NCBI GenBank assembly: GCA_003117195.1
Contig: BDSI01000105.1
Coordinates: 372,001-436,000 of the forward strand
Direction: 5' to 3'
Source: Eudorina sp. 2006-703-Eu-15
Taxonomy: Eukaryota > Chlorophyta > Chlorophyceae > Chlamydomonadales > Volvocaceae
Length of the DNA stretch: 64,000 bases
The translations under genes and the position numbers were made by a program. Every line of letters begins with the position of its first letter. Position 1 is the first letter of the stretch. Below, one piece after another: positions 48,840-57,664 of this stretch. A model generated the notes under the pieces. It was not told the origin of the DNA and searched no databases. It saw only the letters and a program-made list of their open reading frames with translations.

Positions 48840-50208
48840 CTCGCCGCTGAGCATCCGCCGTCCGGGGAAACCACACGGTCTCCACCTCAACGCCCATGCG
48901 AGCGCTCTCCACCTCAACGCCCATGCGAGCGCTCTCCATGAGGACGTCCGCAACCCGGTACAGGCATTCGTTGGCCCCTTCCATGCCCAACAGGCAGAGG
49001 CTGGCCACCTGTGAACCAGCTTTCCCCTCAACAGCTCCGGGTGAGTGCTGCCCAGCCATCGCAACGCATGGTACACGGTAGCCAGCTCCCGCTCCGTGGT
49101 GCCGAAGGTACCCGCTTGCATGCGAGCCAGCTCCAGTCCCGTGAAGGTTACCCGCATGACGGCGCTCCCCAACTCACCCCTTGGGAGGAACGCGGCGAAA
49201 GCCCGCTCGGACGCGTCTCCGGCCACGCGAATGAGCAGAACGGGGCCGGCGTTCCACCAGGGTTTGCCGTTGCAGGCGTCAAGCAGCCGCAGGAACACCC
49301 GAGCGGCCTCCAACACCGCCGCCGGCTCTCCGACGGCGGAGTCCCAATCGGCGAGCCCCTGGAGGGTGCGACCAACCAGCCTGCTGTCCAGCGGGGCCAA
49401 CGAGACCGTGACGGACATGGACATGATCTTGCCTGCCACGCGCGCCACCTGGCGGTGCGTCAGCTCCGGGGCCGAGGAGAGCTCGTCCACCAAGGCGCGC
49501 AACCCGTCCACCAAGGCGCGCAACCCGTCCACCAAGGCGTGCAACCTGTCCACCAAGGCGCGCAACCCGTCCACCAAGGCGCGCAACCCGTCCACCAAGG
49601 CGCGCAACGCGTCCACCTTCTCTGCCGGGACCTCGAACGCCTGGCGCTCGGCGTTCACGATCATGCCCAGGAACCGGACCCGCTGGGAGGGCACGAAGCG
49701 GCACTTCTTGAAACCCAGAGTGAAGCCCAGGGAGACCATCAGGAGCACCACCGTACGGCACAGGAACTTAGCCCGAGCCTGGCCAAGCGCATGGTCGTCG
49801 ATCAGGAACGTCAGCCTCACGCCCCGTTCACGCAGTGGCAGGAAGACCTCCAGCTTGAGGGCCGTGTACACGTGGCAAGCCGAGGAGACCCCGAAAGGCA
49901 GGTGGGGCCAGTAGTAAAGGCGGTCCTGCCAGGCGATGGCCAGGAAACGGAACGAATCCGACTGCATGGAGACCTGCCAATAACCCGATTTGTCGTCGGT
50001 GGCGTACATATGGTCACCCCGCCGAACATAGTGGGTCAGGTCCACCAGCCGCTCGTTGCGCAGCTGCGCAGGGGCCGGTACTTAATGGAGGCGTTGATGT
50101 ACATCGGGTTGAGGTGTGGAGGCGTCTTGCCGCCTCGGCGGTGGGGCCTGCTGGGGCTTGCCCTGGTATACACCGGTGATTCCCTTTGGGGTCCGCTGTA
50201 ACGTTCAT
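48840..50208 (-). pseudogene. DIRS-like reverse transcriptase-RNase H, frameshifted
   Basis: Main frame from about 50072 holds the RT palm: ATDDKSGYWQVSM (first catalytic Asp), LPFGVSSACHVYTALK, LTFLIDDHALG (second catalytic block) and FKKCRFVPSQRVRFLGMIVN, then RNase H (RVAGDASERAFAAFLP, TTERELATVYHALRWL). The upstream INASIKYRPLRS segment is one frame away, so a +1 shift lies at about 50072. A later segment (VWFPRTADAQRRADE) is again in another frame. A 21-bp tandem repeat expands the protein inside the RT thumb region. The copy is therefore non-autonomous. Confidence 0.82.
49484..49610. repeat. 21-bp in-frame tandem repeat in DIRS-like RT
   Basis: Six copies of a 21-bp unit encode repeats of LRALVDG/LHALVDG on the minus strand. 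The unit length is a multiple of three, so expansion kept the frame. It lies between the RT block ending FLGMIVN and the RNase H. Confidence 0.9.
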
Positions 50209-50230
50209 TCATTCATTCGTTCATTCATCG
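50201..50230. repeat. (ATTC)n microsatellite
   Basis: About six CATT/ATTC tetramers mark a break between the upstream DIRS coding segment and the RT segment. Confidence 0.75.
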
Positions 50231-50262
50231 GGTTCATGCACAGCCGTAGCTTGGAGCGTTGC

Positions 50263-50866
50263 TCAACCACCCGGAGCCCATTCACCACCGTGGAGGGGGG
50301 GGTACGGGAAATCCCACTCACGGACGACGCCCTGCCGCAGACAGAGCTCCATCTCCGAGGTAACAAAGACAGCGTGCTCGGAAGCACCCGCGTGATTCGG
50401 GAACTGGACCGGATGCGGCTCCGGGCCTTCCAGCAGCTGCTCGGGATCGACGCCCGGGCGGGCCTGCCGTATCATCTGCCGTACCACAAACAGTTTGGCC
50501 TGTCGCTGCGGGGAAAGCTCCTGCCCCGGGGCGTAAACTCCCACGAGCTCCAAACGCATGCCGTCTCGTACAACACGTAGAATCTGGCGAGCTGGCTCAG
50601 CGATCGTGCCCTCCCCGGCGATTCGGGAAAACGATTCCCACACCCGCCAGTGCGCCTTGAGCCGGCCCGCGCGGAAGGCATCCGGGTCAGGACATATCTG
50701 TTTGAGAGAGGCTAGGAAGTCGTCATCAGAAGACTCATCCACCGCCAGGCTGCAGTCAAGGCACTGTAGACGCCCCCAAGCGTCCTGGAGTAGCTGCATA
50801 GCGCGCGTTTGCTCGGCGTCGCTTAACGTCATGTCCGGTAGGGAAGGCAGCGTGACGCCCCGGGTT
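50263..50866 (-). pseudogene. DIRS-like RT N-terminal segment
   Basis: Open frame with GRLKAHWRVWESFSRIAGEG and RQILRVVRDGMRLELVG, followed by FVTSEMELCLRQGVVREWDF, typical of the region before RT block 1 in DIRS elements (a helical linker followed by the expected QGVV-type strand). It stops near 50263. Its upstream continuation is split off by the L1-type insertion at 50877-52916, and the reading frame agrees on both sides of that insertion. Confidence 0.65.
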
Positions 50867-50876
50867 ACATGCTTAC
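50867..50876. repeat. Left target-site duplication of L1-type insertion
   Basis: ACATGCTTAC here is repeated at 52917-52926, directly flanking the L1-type element; the similarity continues imperfectly for a few more bases (TATCG versus ATCG). Confidence 0.75.
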
Positions 50877-52916
50877 TATCGAGGCATTGCAGTGGGTGGA
50901 GCGCTTGCAAAGTGCTACGCGTCACTGCTTCTCCATCGGCTGATGGTAGCCGCGGAGCAGTTGGCTCTGCGCCACCCATGTCAGGCAGGTTTTCGGCGGG
51001 GCTTCGGGACCGCCCACCACCTTTTCGTGAAGCAACATCTCACCATGCGTCACCGGCGTGCAGGGCAACCCCCGCTAATCATTGTGCAAATCGATTTTGA
51101 AAAGGCGTTCGATAGGGTGCCGCGCGAGCACATGTGGCTTCGTTTGCAAGAGCGAGGTGTTGGTGGACCCATGTTGGAGGCCCTAAAAAGAGCGTATGAG
51201 AAGGTGTGCATGGTCATGAAGGTTAATGGGAAGGTCGGCGGGGATTTTGAGTCGAAGCAGGGAGTGAAACAAGGTTGCCCTCTGTCGACAGAACTGTTCG
51301 GCCTTTTCATCGAGACGCTGGCGGACTTGATTGACGTGCACGACCTGGTGGTCGCCAGAGCGCGGAAGCACGAGGTACCCCTGGTGGGTGGCAAGCGCGT
51401 TTCCATCCTGCTTTACGCAGATGATGTGAGTCTATTGGCGACGTCCGTGGAACGTATGGCGGAACTGCTGGGCCTTGTGGACCAATTTTGTGAGGCTTTT
51501 GGAATGCGGCCTAATGTAGCGAAATGTGAGCGTTTAGTTTTTGCATGCGATGAGTCCCGGCGTACAGAGGTTAGTTCAGCCTGCGAGCAGCTACGGCTTT
51601 CCGGGCAAGTAGTACCAGCCAAGGACAGCGCGCGTTATCTCGGCCTGGTGTATGGGCCCTTGCGGCCTTTCAGTGCCTGTCGACAGCAGTTGAACGATAC
51701 CGGCCGGGCCGCTATGTTCTCTTTGAGCTCCAAATTGGATAAGCTGAAGCTTTTCGCCCCCGACGTGCGAATGAGGTGTTTTGCCACTCAAGTTCGAGCG
51801 ATTTTGCTGTATGGTTGTCAGGCTTGGGGCCCTTTTGCGTTGACAGAGGTTTTGAACAGGGTGGGGAGACGACGCGATGCGAACAACCTGGCAGAAGGAC
51901 TTTTTGAAGCGTGCCTACACGATGATGCAGTCCAGCTGCAGATTGCGTTCATGCGACAAATTGTGGGGGCTGCTCGCCCAGCCCACCGCCTTCTTTTCGC
52001 AGAATTGGCCGAGCTTCCCCTGCATTACTATTTGGTGAAGCAAGTGGTTCGTTTTTGGAACCGCCTGCAGACGCAGAAGGGCACGGTCGCACACGCAGTC
52101 CTATGTCAGGAGGTTATCGATGCACTCACCGATCCTGAACGGGGCGGTTGGGGAGCCTCGTTCTTGCGTTTAATGTCGTACTTAGAGTGTGATATTTGGA
52201 GCGGGCTACCTCACGATGCAGAAGGTGTTGAACAGCGAGTTGAGTGGTTGCTGTCCAAACCTCTTCCCGAGGCTCAGATTGTGACGGCGATGAGGGAACG
52301 ACTAATGAGCGGTTGGGAACATGTGCGCCTCGATGTCGAGCCAGACAATTACCCATCAGACGGGAAACAGCCGGGGATCCATATGTCGAAGTACAAGCAT
52401 TGGATGGGCCTGTCGTTTATGGGTGCGGCGGCCGTTATGTGGCAACCGCACGCTACAGTTTTTATCCCCCGTTCTGCGCACCGGAAGCTAATGCAATTCA
52501 GGCTTTGTTGTTGGGCACTTGAGTCTAACAGGGCGCGGAGGGGTAGGCACCATGTCCCTAGAGGACAACGGGTCTGCCGTTGCTGCCGCTCTGAAGACCA
52601 GATTGAAGATGAGAAGCATGTTCTACTCGACTGCCCGGCTTACGATGCAATACGCGCTGAGGAAGGGTTTCACCGCCCTAATACGATGAGGGAGGCGATT
52701 GCCTGGGATCCGGCTCGTTTGGCAAAGATGTTGGAGCGCATGTGGGCTCACCGTAATTCTATCGTGCCCTTTGGGCGCTAGTCTCGTCGACTCCTGTTAA
52801 TGCGGTATTGCAAACCAGTGCTTTTGGGCGTTTTGTTTGCCCTTGGGCCTCCGGCTCGTATGGGTATGTGCAGGTATGGGGTTACGCACCCCCAACCATG
52901 TAACACACACACACAC
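50877..52916 (+). mobile_element. 5'-truncated L1-type non-LTR retrotransposon inserted in the DIRS-like element
   Basis: About 2.04 kb. The 5' end begins inside the RT coding region, so the endonuclease is missing. The 3' end is a short (CA)n tract at 52903-52918. A 10-bp target-site duplication flanks it. This is the form expected from an incomplete target-primed reverse transcription event. Confidence 0.85.
50880..52781 (+). CDS. Partial L1-type ORF2: reverse transcriptase and C-terminal zinc knuckle
   Basis: One uninterrupted frame of about 630 codons with no true start, since the 5' end is truncated. RT blocks in order are GFRRGFGTAHHLF, IVQIDFEKAFDRVPR (first catalytic Asp), GVKQGCPLSTELFGLFIE, ILLYADDVSLLA (YADD active site), RYLGLVYG and RAILLYGCQAWG. 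The C-terminal region carries CRCCRSEDQIEDEKHVLLDC, the CCHC knuckle of L1-clade ORF2 proteins. The uncorrupted frame suggests a recent insertion. Codon use is less GC-extreme than in the neighbouring host genes. Confidence 0.9.
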   Translation, partial: RGIAVGGALAKCYASLLLHRLMVAAEQLALRHPCQAGFRRGFGTAHHLFVKQHLTMRHRRAGQPPLIIVQIDFEKAFDRVPREHMWLRLQERGVGGPMLEALKRAYEKVCMVMKVNGKVGGDFESKQGVKQGCPLSTELFGLFIETLADLIDVHDLVVARARKHEVPLVGGKRVSILLYADDVSLLATSVERMAELLGLVDQFCEAFGMRPNVAKCERLVFACDESRRTEVSSACEQLRLSGQVVPAKDSARYLGLVYGPLRPFSACRQQLNDTGRAAMFSLSSKLDKLKLFAPDVRMRCFATQVRAILLYGCQAWGPFALTEVLNRVGRRRDANNLAEGLFEACLHDDAVQLQIAFMRQIVGAARPAHRLLFAELAELPLHYYLVKQVVRFWNRLQTQKGTVAHAVLCQEVIDALTDPERGGWGASFLRLMSYLECDIWSGLPHDAEGVEQRVEWLLSKPLPEAQIVTAMRERLMSGWEHVRLDVEPDNYPSDGKQPGIHMSKYKHWMGLSFMGAAAVMWQPHATVFIPRSAHRKLMQFRLCCWALESNRARRGRHHVPRGQRVCRCCRSEDQIEDEKHVLLDCPAYDAIRAEEGFHRPNTMREAIAWDPARLAKMLERMWAHRNSIVPFGR

Positions 52917-52926
52917 ACATGCTTAC
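52917..52926. repeat. Right target-site duplication of L1-type insertion
   Basis: ACATGCTTAC, identical to 50867-50876. Confidence 0.75.
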
Positions 52927-54131
52927 ATCGTTGCTCGCCTGTCGCACCAGCGGATCCGCCGAAAAGTCCACCACGGCAATCCGAGAGGGGTCCAGCCTCG
53001 GCACACTCCCCCGCCTCGACGGCTGTGAGCTCGGCATCTACCGCTCCCACGGTCGGGTCAAGCACCTCCTGCAAAAACCACGGACATCCGACGTCGCCAG
53101 GCCACCGCGGACCTCGGCTGGGCGCTCCTATCCGCTGAATTTCCGCCAACCGCCGCCGATCCGGCCTCTTGTAGTATCAGGTCCGCACTAGCAGTTCAGC
53201 CGGTTAGGGTGCGATACGCGCCAACGGGTAAGAACACCGCATGGGTCCGCCGTACCACATCGGTTGGGACTCGCCGCACCCAAACCCGCCGTACACGAGC
53301 ACCCCGACCACACCCGAGCGCGGGGGCGCGCCCGCGACCAGGACACAGGCTACGCTCCGGCGGGACCCACCGGGCGGGCCTCGCGAGCACCAATCTGCAG
53401 CAGCGAGGCCCGCACGTCAGCCGGCGCCGGTTGCATGAAGGCACACTTGAACTGGCCCCGGGCGGATCAAAACCCCGGGAACCCGGCCGGGCAACCCGCG
53501 TTAAGGTGCGGAATGCACCAGCGGGCAGACTCGGCCAGGGCCTGCACCCGCGGGCCGTCGTCGATGATCAGGTCGAGCGACGCCAGGAGACGCGGAATGG
53601 CGAGGGGTGGGGGCCGCGGGGCGCCGCGGGAGGCAACGTGGGCGCCGCCGCGGGGGCGGGCGCTGCCACCGGGGGCGGGGCCGGGGCCGGGGCGGCCACG
53701 CGGCCACCGCGCCGCCGGCCGCCGCCGGAGCCGCACGACGGTTGCCGGGGGCGACCTCAGCCGAACGGCGCGGAGCGGGAGCCGGGGCCGGAGCGGGGCC
53801 CGAGCCGGAAGGCCCGGCCCCCAGGAACCGCGCGAGCGGGTGGGGTGCCGCCGCCTGGCGAACGGACGCCTCGGGCTCCCCAAGCGCCGCCTCGGTGACC
53901 GCCACCAGCTGGGCGGCCCAGGCCACAATGGGAAACACGTGCCTCGACAGGCTGGCCGCCTGCAGCGACGCCGCTGCCATGCGACTGCTCCAGCGGCGCT
54001 GGAGCGCCTCCACGAACGCGCCCCAAAGGAACGAGCCGGGGGGCGTCGGCAGGGCGGCCACGAGGGCCACCGCGGGGTCAAGGGGCCGCAGGTCACACAG
54101 GCAGGAGCGCGCCCCAATCCGCCGCCCAGAG
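52927..54131 (-). pseudogene. DIRS-like gag-type coding region, inner part
   Basis: Open minus frames hold a hydrophobic/Ala-rich segment (PPGSFLWGAFVEALQRRWSS, then SLSRHVFPIVAWAAQLVAV) and a Pro/Arg/Gly-rich tail to about 53501. A second stretch nearer 53149-52927 continues in the frame of the segment beyond the L1-type insertion. No zinc knuckle or protease motif recognised. A gag role is inferred only from position upstream of the RT. Confidence 0.45.
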
Positions 54132-54139
54132 GCCCGCCC
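54132..54139. repeat. Left 8-bp target-site duplication of hAT-like element
   Basis: CCGCCCGG immediately before the left TIR, identical to 54648-54655. Confidence 0.9.
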
Positions 54140-54647
54140 GGCAGTGTTGCTATCTTAAATAAAAAGAATATTTACGGGCAAAAAACCCGGAAATTTTCTA
54201 TTTCCCGGACCCCCAAGAAACCTGCGAGATTTCATTTATTTGACGCTGTGGAGAGCCGGAAATCTGCCCTGCCAACTATTTTCCAGACTAGGAAAAGGCC
54301 TGGAAATCTGCAGGCGCAGGGAAAATTCCTGCATCGTACACCTGTCTACCGCCAAAACACACTCGAATGCCGTGTCACCAACTCCTGGTTACCCTCCCAT
54401 ATGCATCCGCGACGCAGGGAAAGCGCACTTCAGGCCTCCATGGACTTAGAATCCCTGTCGTCGCTGTGGTAACAGTGTCCCTGCTGTCGAAACACGCAGA
54501 AATATTTCCGGCCTGCCTCGGAGGTTTTTATTTCCTGGCACCTAGGAAGCCCCCAAAATCTGCCCTGCCAAAGGTTTTTTGGCTACTGGCGACAGGCCGG
54601 AAACCTGCGGAATTCTATTTCCCCGTTTTGGAAGATAGCAACACTGC
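54140..54647. mobile_element. hAT-like non-autonomous DNA transposon (508 bp)
   Basis: Perfect 15-bp terminal inverted repeats, CAGTGTTGCTATCTT at 54140-54154 and its complement at 54633-54647, with a perfect 8-bp target duplication (CCGCCCGG) on both sides. The 8-bp TSD and CAGTG...CACTG ends point to hAT. The interior is AT-richer than the host, lacks a transposase frame and holds repeated motifs such as TCTGCCCTGCCAA and GGAAATCTGC/GGAAACCTGCG, perhaps subterminal transposase-binding sites. It interrupts the DIRS gag-like region. Confidence 0.92.
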
Positions 54648-54655
54648 CGCCCGGC
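54648..54655. repeat. Right 8-bp target-site duplication of hAT-like element
   Basis: CCGCCCGG immediately after the right TIR. Confidence 0.9.
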
Positions 54656-54940
54656 CACGCTGGGCCGCCGTCTCCGCGAGCGCCACCCCGCGCTGACGCA
54701 GGATGGCAATGAAGGGATGCACCCACTCGGCACCCAGCTGGCGGGGCTGCCGGGCTGGGAAGCGAACGCGTACGCCTCAATAACTTTGCTTCGGAACCGC
54801 TGGTCGTGCGGACCCATCCGTTGGCGAACCTCCGTGCCCAAGGCGGCGTCGCCGCGGGTGAGATCGTTGGTACTATTCATCACCGGAACACTGAGTAGCA
54901 CAGTGCACGGTATCCGGGCATATGCAGACGGCGTCAGCAC
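54656..54940 (-). pseudogene. DIRS-like gag-type coding region, outer part
   Basis: A minus frame from about 54940 runs into the hAT-like element (segments STNDLTRGDAALGTEVRQRM and VIEAYAFASQPGSP). It resembles the start of the gag-like ORF, whose remainder lies on the other side of the DNA transposon. No known domain recognised. Confidence 0.45.
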
Positions 54941-55189
54941 TCAGCAGGCGTCAGCTGGCCCAGCTCGCCGAAATCTTGAATCATAGCAATGCGCTTAGTT
55001 GGAGGACAGTGCACGTGAGGAGTGCTTAGTCCGTCATTTGCACGTGCCGCAACGGCAGTGCGCGCGGATGTCGGTCGTGTCCCGACGCCGTGCTGAGCCC
55101 GGACAGGCCCGGAATGCGTGTGGTTAATGTAGGGAAATGATTGACCATCCTTTTCGTTTGTCAGCAAGGGTTTACCGTAATATTTAAAT

Positions 55190-55426
55190 CAAACATCATA
55201 TTATTTCATTAAGTGTTGGCTTCTTGGGATCGACAGGCAGTCGCTAATTGTGTGACCTCGTGACGGACGGATGGAAAAAATGGCATTGTGCAGGGCATTT
55301 AAGATTTCAGGTAGCGTCCATATGATATAAAGATTCGTCGTTATTTTACATGTTTACATACATGGCCGTTTTCGTATTTATTGCACCCACCTTCGCCAGG
55401 AACGCACGGTGACGAGAAAGAGTAAC
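55190..55426 (-). repeat. Right inverted terminal repeat of DIRS-like element
   Basis: Reverse complement of the left repeat; see 47809-48026. Matching blocks are TGGGATCGACAGGCAGTCG and CCACCTTCGCCAGGAACG. Confidence 0.85.
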
Positions 55427-55696
55427 CGGATGATCTTGTCGGCCTTATAAGTAAGCGCTGCTTATTTAAATTAATAACAAATTTAACATCAGCGCTCATT
55501 ACTCAAACCATTATTGAAATCATCACGATTAGTAACACATATAAACAAACGTAATCTCGAGAAGATTGCAGTATTCAGCGCAGCAGCTCAAATTATCACG
55601 CCGTGCAAACAAGCCAAGCAGCCAAAGCGCTCAATCGGGCTTAAGGTGCGTTCTCCTTCTATGTTGTGACCCTTAAGTTGCAACATGCAATAATGT
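55427..55696. other. Spacer between DIRS-like element and right extracellular-matrix arm
   Basis: About 270 nt, AT-rich, not similar to the left spacer at 47537-47808. No gene seen. Confidence 0.5.
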
Positions 55697-57664
55697 GGGT
55701 TGCTTGCGCAAGACGCGCGCTGACACCGTATCTCGTGGACGCACGTCCTTGCGCCAGGTGGCCAGCCGGAGCCTGCGCAGTGCAAACCAAGTGCGCGTTC
55801 TTCGTCGTCACCGACGCACTCTTGCTTACACAGGTAAGCAAAGGGCTCGACCCCGGTCATGTCCTCGAAAAAACAATTTGAGTGAAGCGAATATTACAAC
55901 GGCCCTGAGGCATGCTTTTGGGTTGTACGGCCATGTCCGGGACAAAGACCTTACCGGCGCCAAACAAGGCCCCACCGTGGTGGTTGGATGACATGAAGCA
56001 CCCCGCACCCATGACTTGGGGCAAATGGCGTGTGTCAAAGCGTTTCACTGCTGCTCCTCTTCATTCGCGCCACTGAACCTCGTATCCGCGCTGACAGCAA
56101 GGGGCCACCACATACACGGCGTCATGCTCGCAGGGGCGTCAACCACGCGGAGAGCAAGCATGGCCAACAATCACCAGCGGATACGACGACCTCCACCCCA
56201 GCGTTTGGCGGCCGCCGCAGTCACGGCGCTCGTCAGCTTCTGCTGGCTCATCAGCACCGCCCACGGGACCCGCCAGCTGGCCGCGTCAACCCCGATGCCG
56301 TCGCCCAAGCAGCAGCAGCCGCAGCAGCAGCAGGCGCCCTCAGCCCAACCCGCCCTGGCGCCTCCGACGTCCTCATGCGGCGAGGCCCTCCAGCTGCTTG
56401 GCGCCAACGGCCTCCCCATCCGGGGTATTGACCTGCCGGTGCGGCTCAGCAGCACCTCAGCGGCCGTGTCCTCCACCTCGGCCATCAAGCTGAATGCGTC
56501 GTGGAACATGCTGTGGCGCCTCACGATGGGCGGCTACCCCAACTGGTACCTCAACGTCACGGACCTGGACGACGCCACGGTGCAGCTCAACTTCTTCACC
56601 GAGACGGAGTGGCGGGCGCTGTACAACGGCTCCAGGGGCTGCCAGCCGCCCCAGAGTGCGTGGCTGCCGCCCGCCTTCAATGACCTGCATGCCGGGGTCA
56701 ACGTGGGCAAGTCCATCTACACGCTGCGCTCCAACTTGGTCGCCCTCAAGCCCTGCCAGCCCTTCACAGTCTACCTGGTCGCAAAGATCACCGCGGCAGT
56801 GGCGGGCCTCCAGCAGCCGCAGACACTGTGGGCGGCTGCCGACTGGGTGCGCGCCAACGACCCGACCAACCGCCTCTGCCCCGACTCCCCCACCAGCTGG
56901 GGCTATACACAGGTCACGGCCATGTACTGCCCCTGCGCGACGCAGTCGCCGCCGCCTCGTCCGTCGCCGCCCGCGCCGCCCCTGCCGCCGCCCCCGACCT
57001 GCAGCGACAGCCGCCTGCTGCTCAGCCGCAACGGCGTGTACACGGACAGCATCGTCACCCCCGCCCTCAACGGCTGGACGATGCAGCCGGTGTCGCCGTC
57101 GGTGATTACCACGAACGTCACTTGGAACCTGAGCATGTCGGCGGCAGTGGAGAGCGGCCAGCCCGTGTGGGCGGTCAACTGGACGGGCATCGGCACACCG
57201 CCGCAGAACGCCCTGATGTTCCTGCTGACCGTCAATGAGACCGTGTTCAGGGAGCTGTACGGCAGGAAGCGCTCCGCCTGCCAGCCGCCCAACTTCCTGC
57301 AGAACGCGGGTGTGCCTGCCTGGATCAACAGGACCGTCGGCGTGGGTCCCCTGGGCTTCCTGTACGGCAACCTGACCTCCATGCTCAAGCCGTGCAGGCC
57401 CCTGACGCTGTACATGATGGCCCAGCTGCAGGACTACCTGGGGCTGAACCCGCCGGTGTGGTCGGGCGCCGACTGGGTGCAGGCGAACGACCCGGGCAAC
57501 ACGGTGTGCCCCCAGTCCACCACCAACTGGGCCTACACCAGGTTTGAGGTGACGTACTGCCCATGCAAGCACCCACAGCGGCGCTCGCCCCCGCGCCAGA
57601 CGTCGCCGTCGCGGTCGCCAGTCATGTCGCCGCCGGCCGCTGGCGGCCCACACTAGCCTCACCA
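55697..57664 (+). repeat. Right arm of inverted duplication (extracellular-matrix gene copy B)
   Basis: Reverse-complement match of 45537-47536. The upstream part (55697-56015) shows many substitutions and small indels; the coding part shows only a handful. Confidence 0.93.
56160..57656 (+). CDS. Secreted HRGP-type extracellular-matrix glycoprotein, copy B
   Basis: 498 aa from the ATG at 56160 that yields the signal peptide; same layout as copy A: signal peptide, Gln/Pro linker, Cys-rich domain 1, Ser-Pro rod, Cys-rich domain 2, short Ser/Pro/Arg tail. Protein differences from copy A before the tail are few: Ala/Thr in CA(P/T)QSPPPR, Thr/Ser in YTDTIV/YTDSIV, Met/Thr in VITMNV/VITTNV, and Gln/Arg in HPQQRS/HPQRRS. 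The tail is shorter (SPSRSPVMSPPAAGG). All cysteines of both domains are kept, so both copies look functional. A wall or matrix role is inferred from architecture. Confidence 0.82.
   Translation: MANNHQRIRRPPPQRLAAAAVTALVSFCWLISTAHGTRQLAASTPMPSPKQQQPQQQQAPSAQPALAPPTSSCGEALQLLGANGLPIRGIDLPVRLSSTSAAVSSTSAIKLNASWNMLWRLTMGGYPNWYLNVTDLDDATVQLNFFTETEWRALYNGSRGCQPPQSAWLPPAFNDLHAGVNVGKSIYTLRSNLVALKPCQPFTVYLVAKITAAVAGLQQPQTLWAAADWVRANDPTNRLCPDSPTSWGYTQVTAMYCPCATQSPPPRPSPPAPPLPPPPTCSDSRLLLSRNGVYTDSIVTPALNGWTMQPVSPSVITTNVTWNLSMSAAVESGQPVWAVNWTGIGTPPQNALMFLLTVNETVFRELYGRKRSACQPPNFLQNAGVPAWINRTVGVGPLGFLYGNLTSMLKPCRPLTLYMMAQLQDYLGLNPPVWSGADWVQANDPGNTVCPQSTTNWAYTRFEVTYCPCKHPQRRSPPRQTSPSRSPVMSPPAAGGPH

Larger units (their letters stand above)
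47809..55426 (-). mobile_element. DIRS-like retroelement with inverted terminal repeats, degenerate, carrying two nested insertions
   Basis: A 7.6-kb element (about 5 kb without its insertions) read on the minus strand. A gag-like region (54940 to ~53500) is followed by a second coding segment to ~50263, an RT-RNase H region (~50150 to ~48850) and a DAM-like methyltransferase region (~48835-48335). The RT has the DIRS-type LPFGVSSACHVYTAL block with LIDD in place of YIDD, and the RNase H and methyltransferase order is the DIRS/PAT order. Imperfect inverted terminal repeats flank it. Frameshifts break the RT at ~50075 and after RNase H. No tyrosine recombinase, the hallmark integrase of DIRS elements, was recognised. 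Confidence 0.75.
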
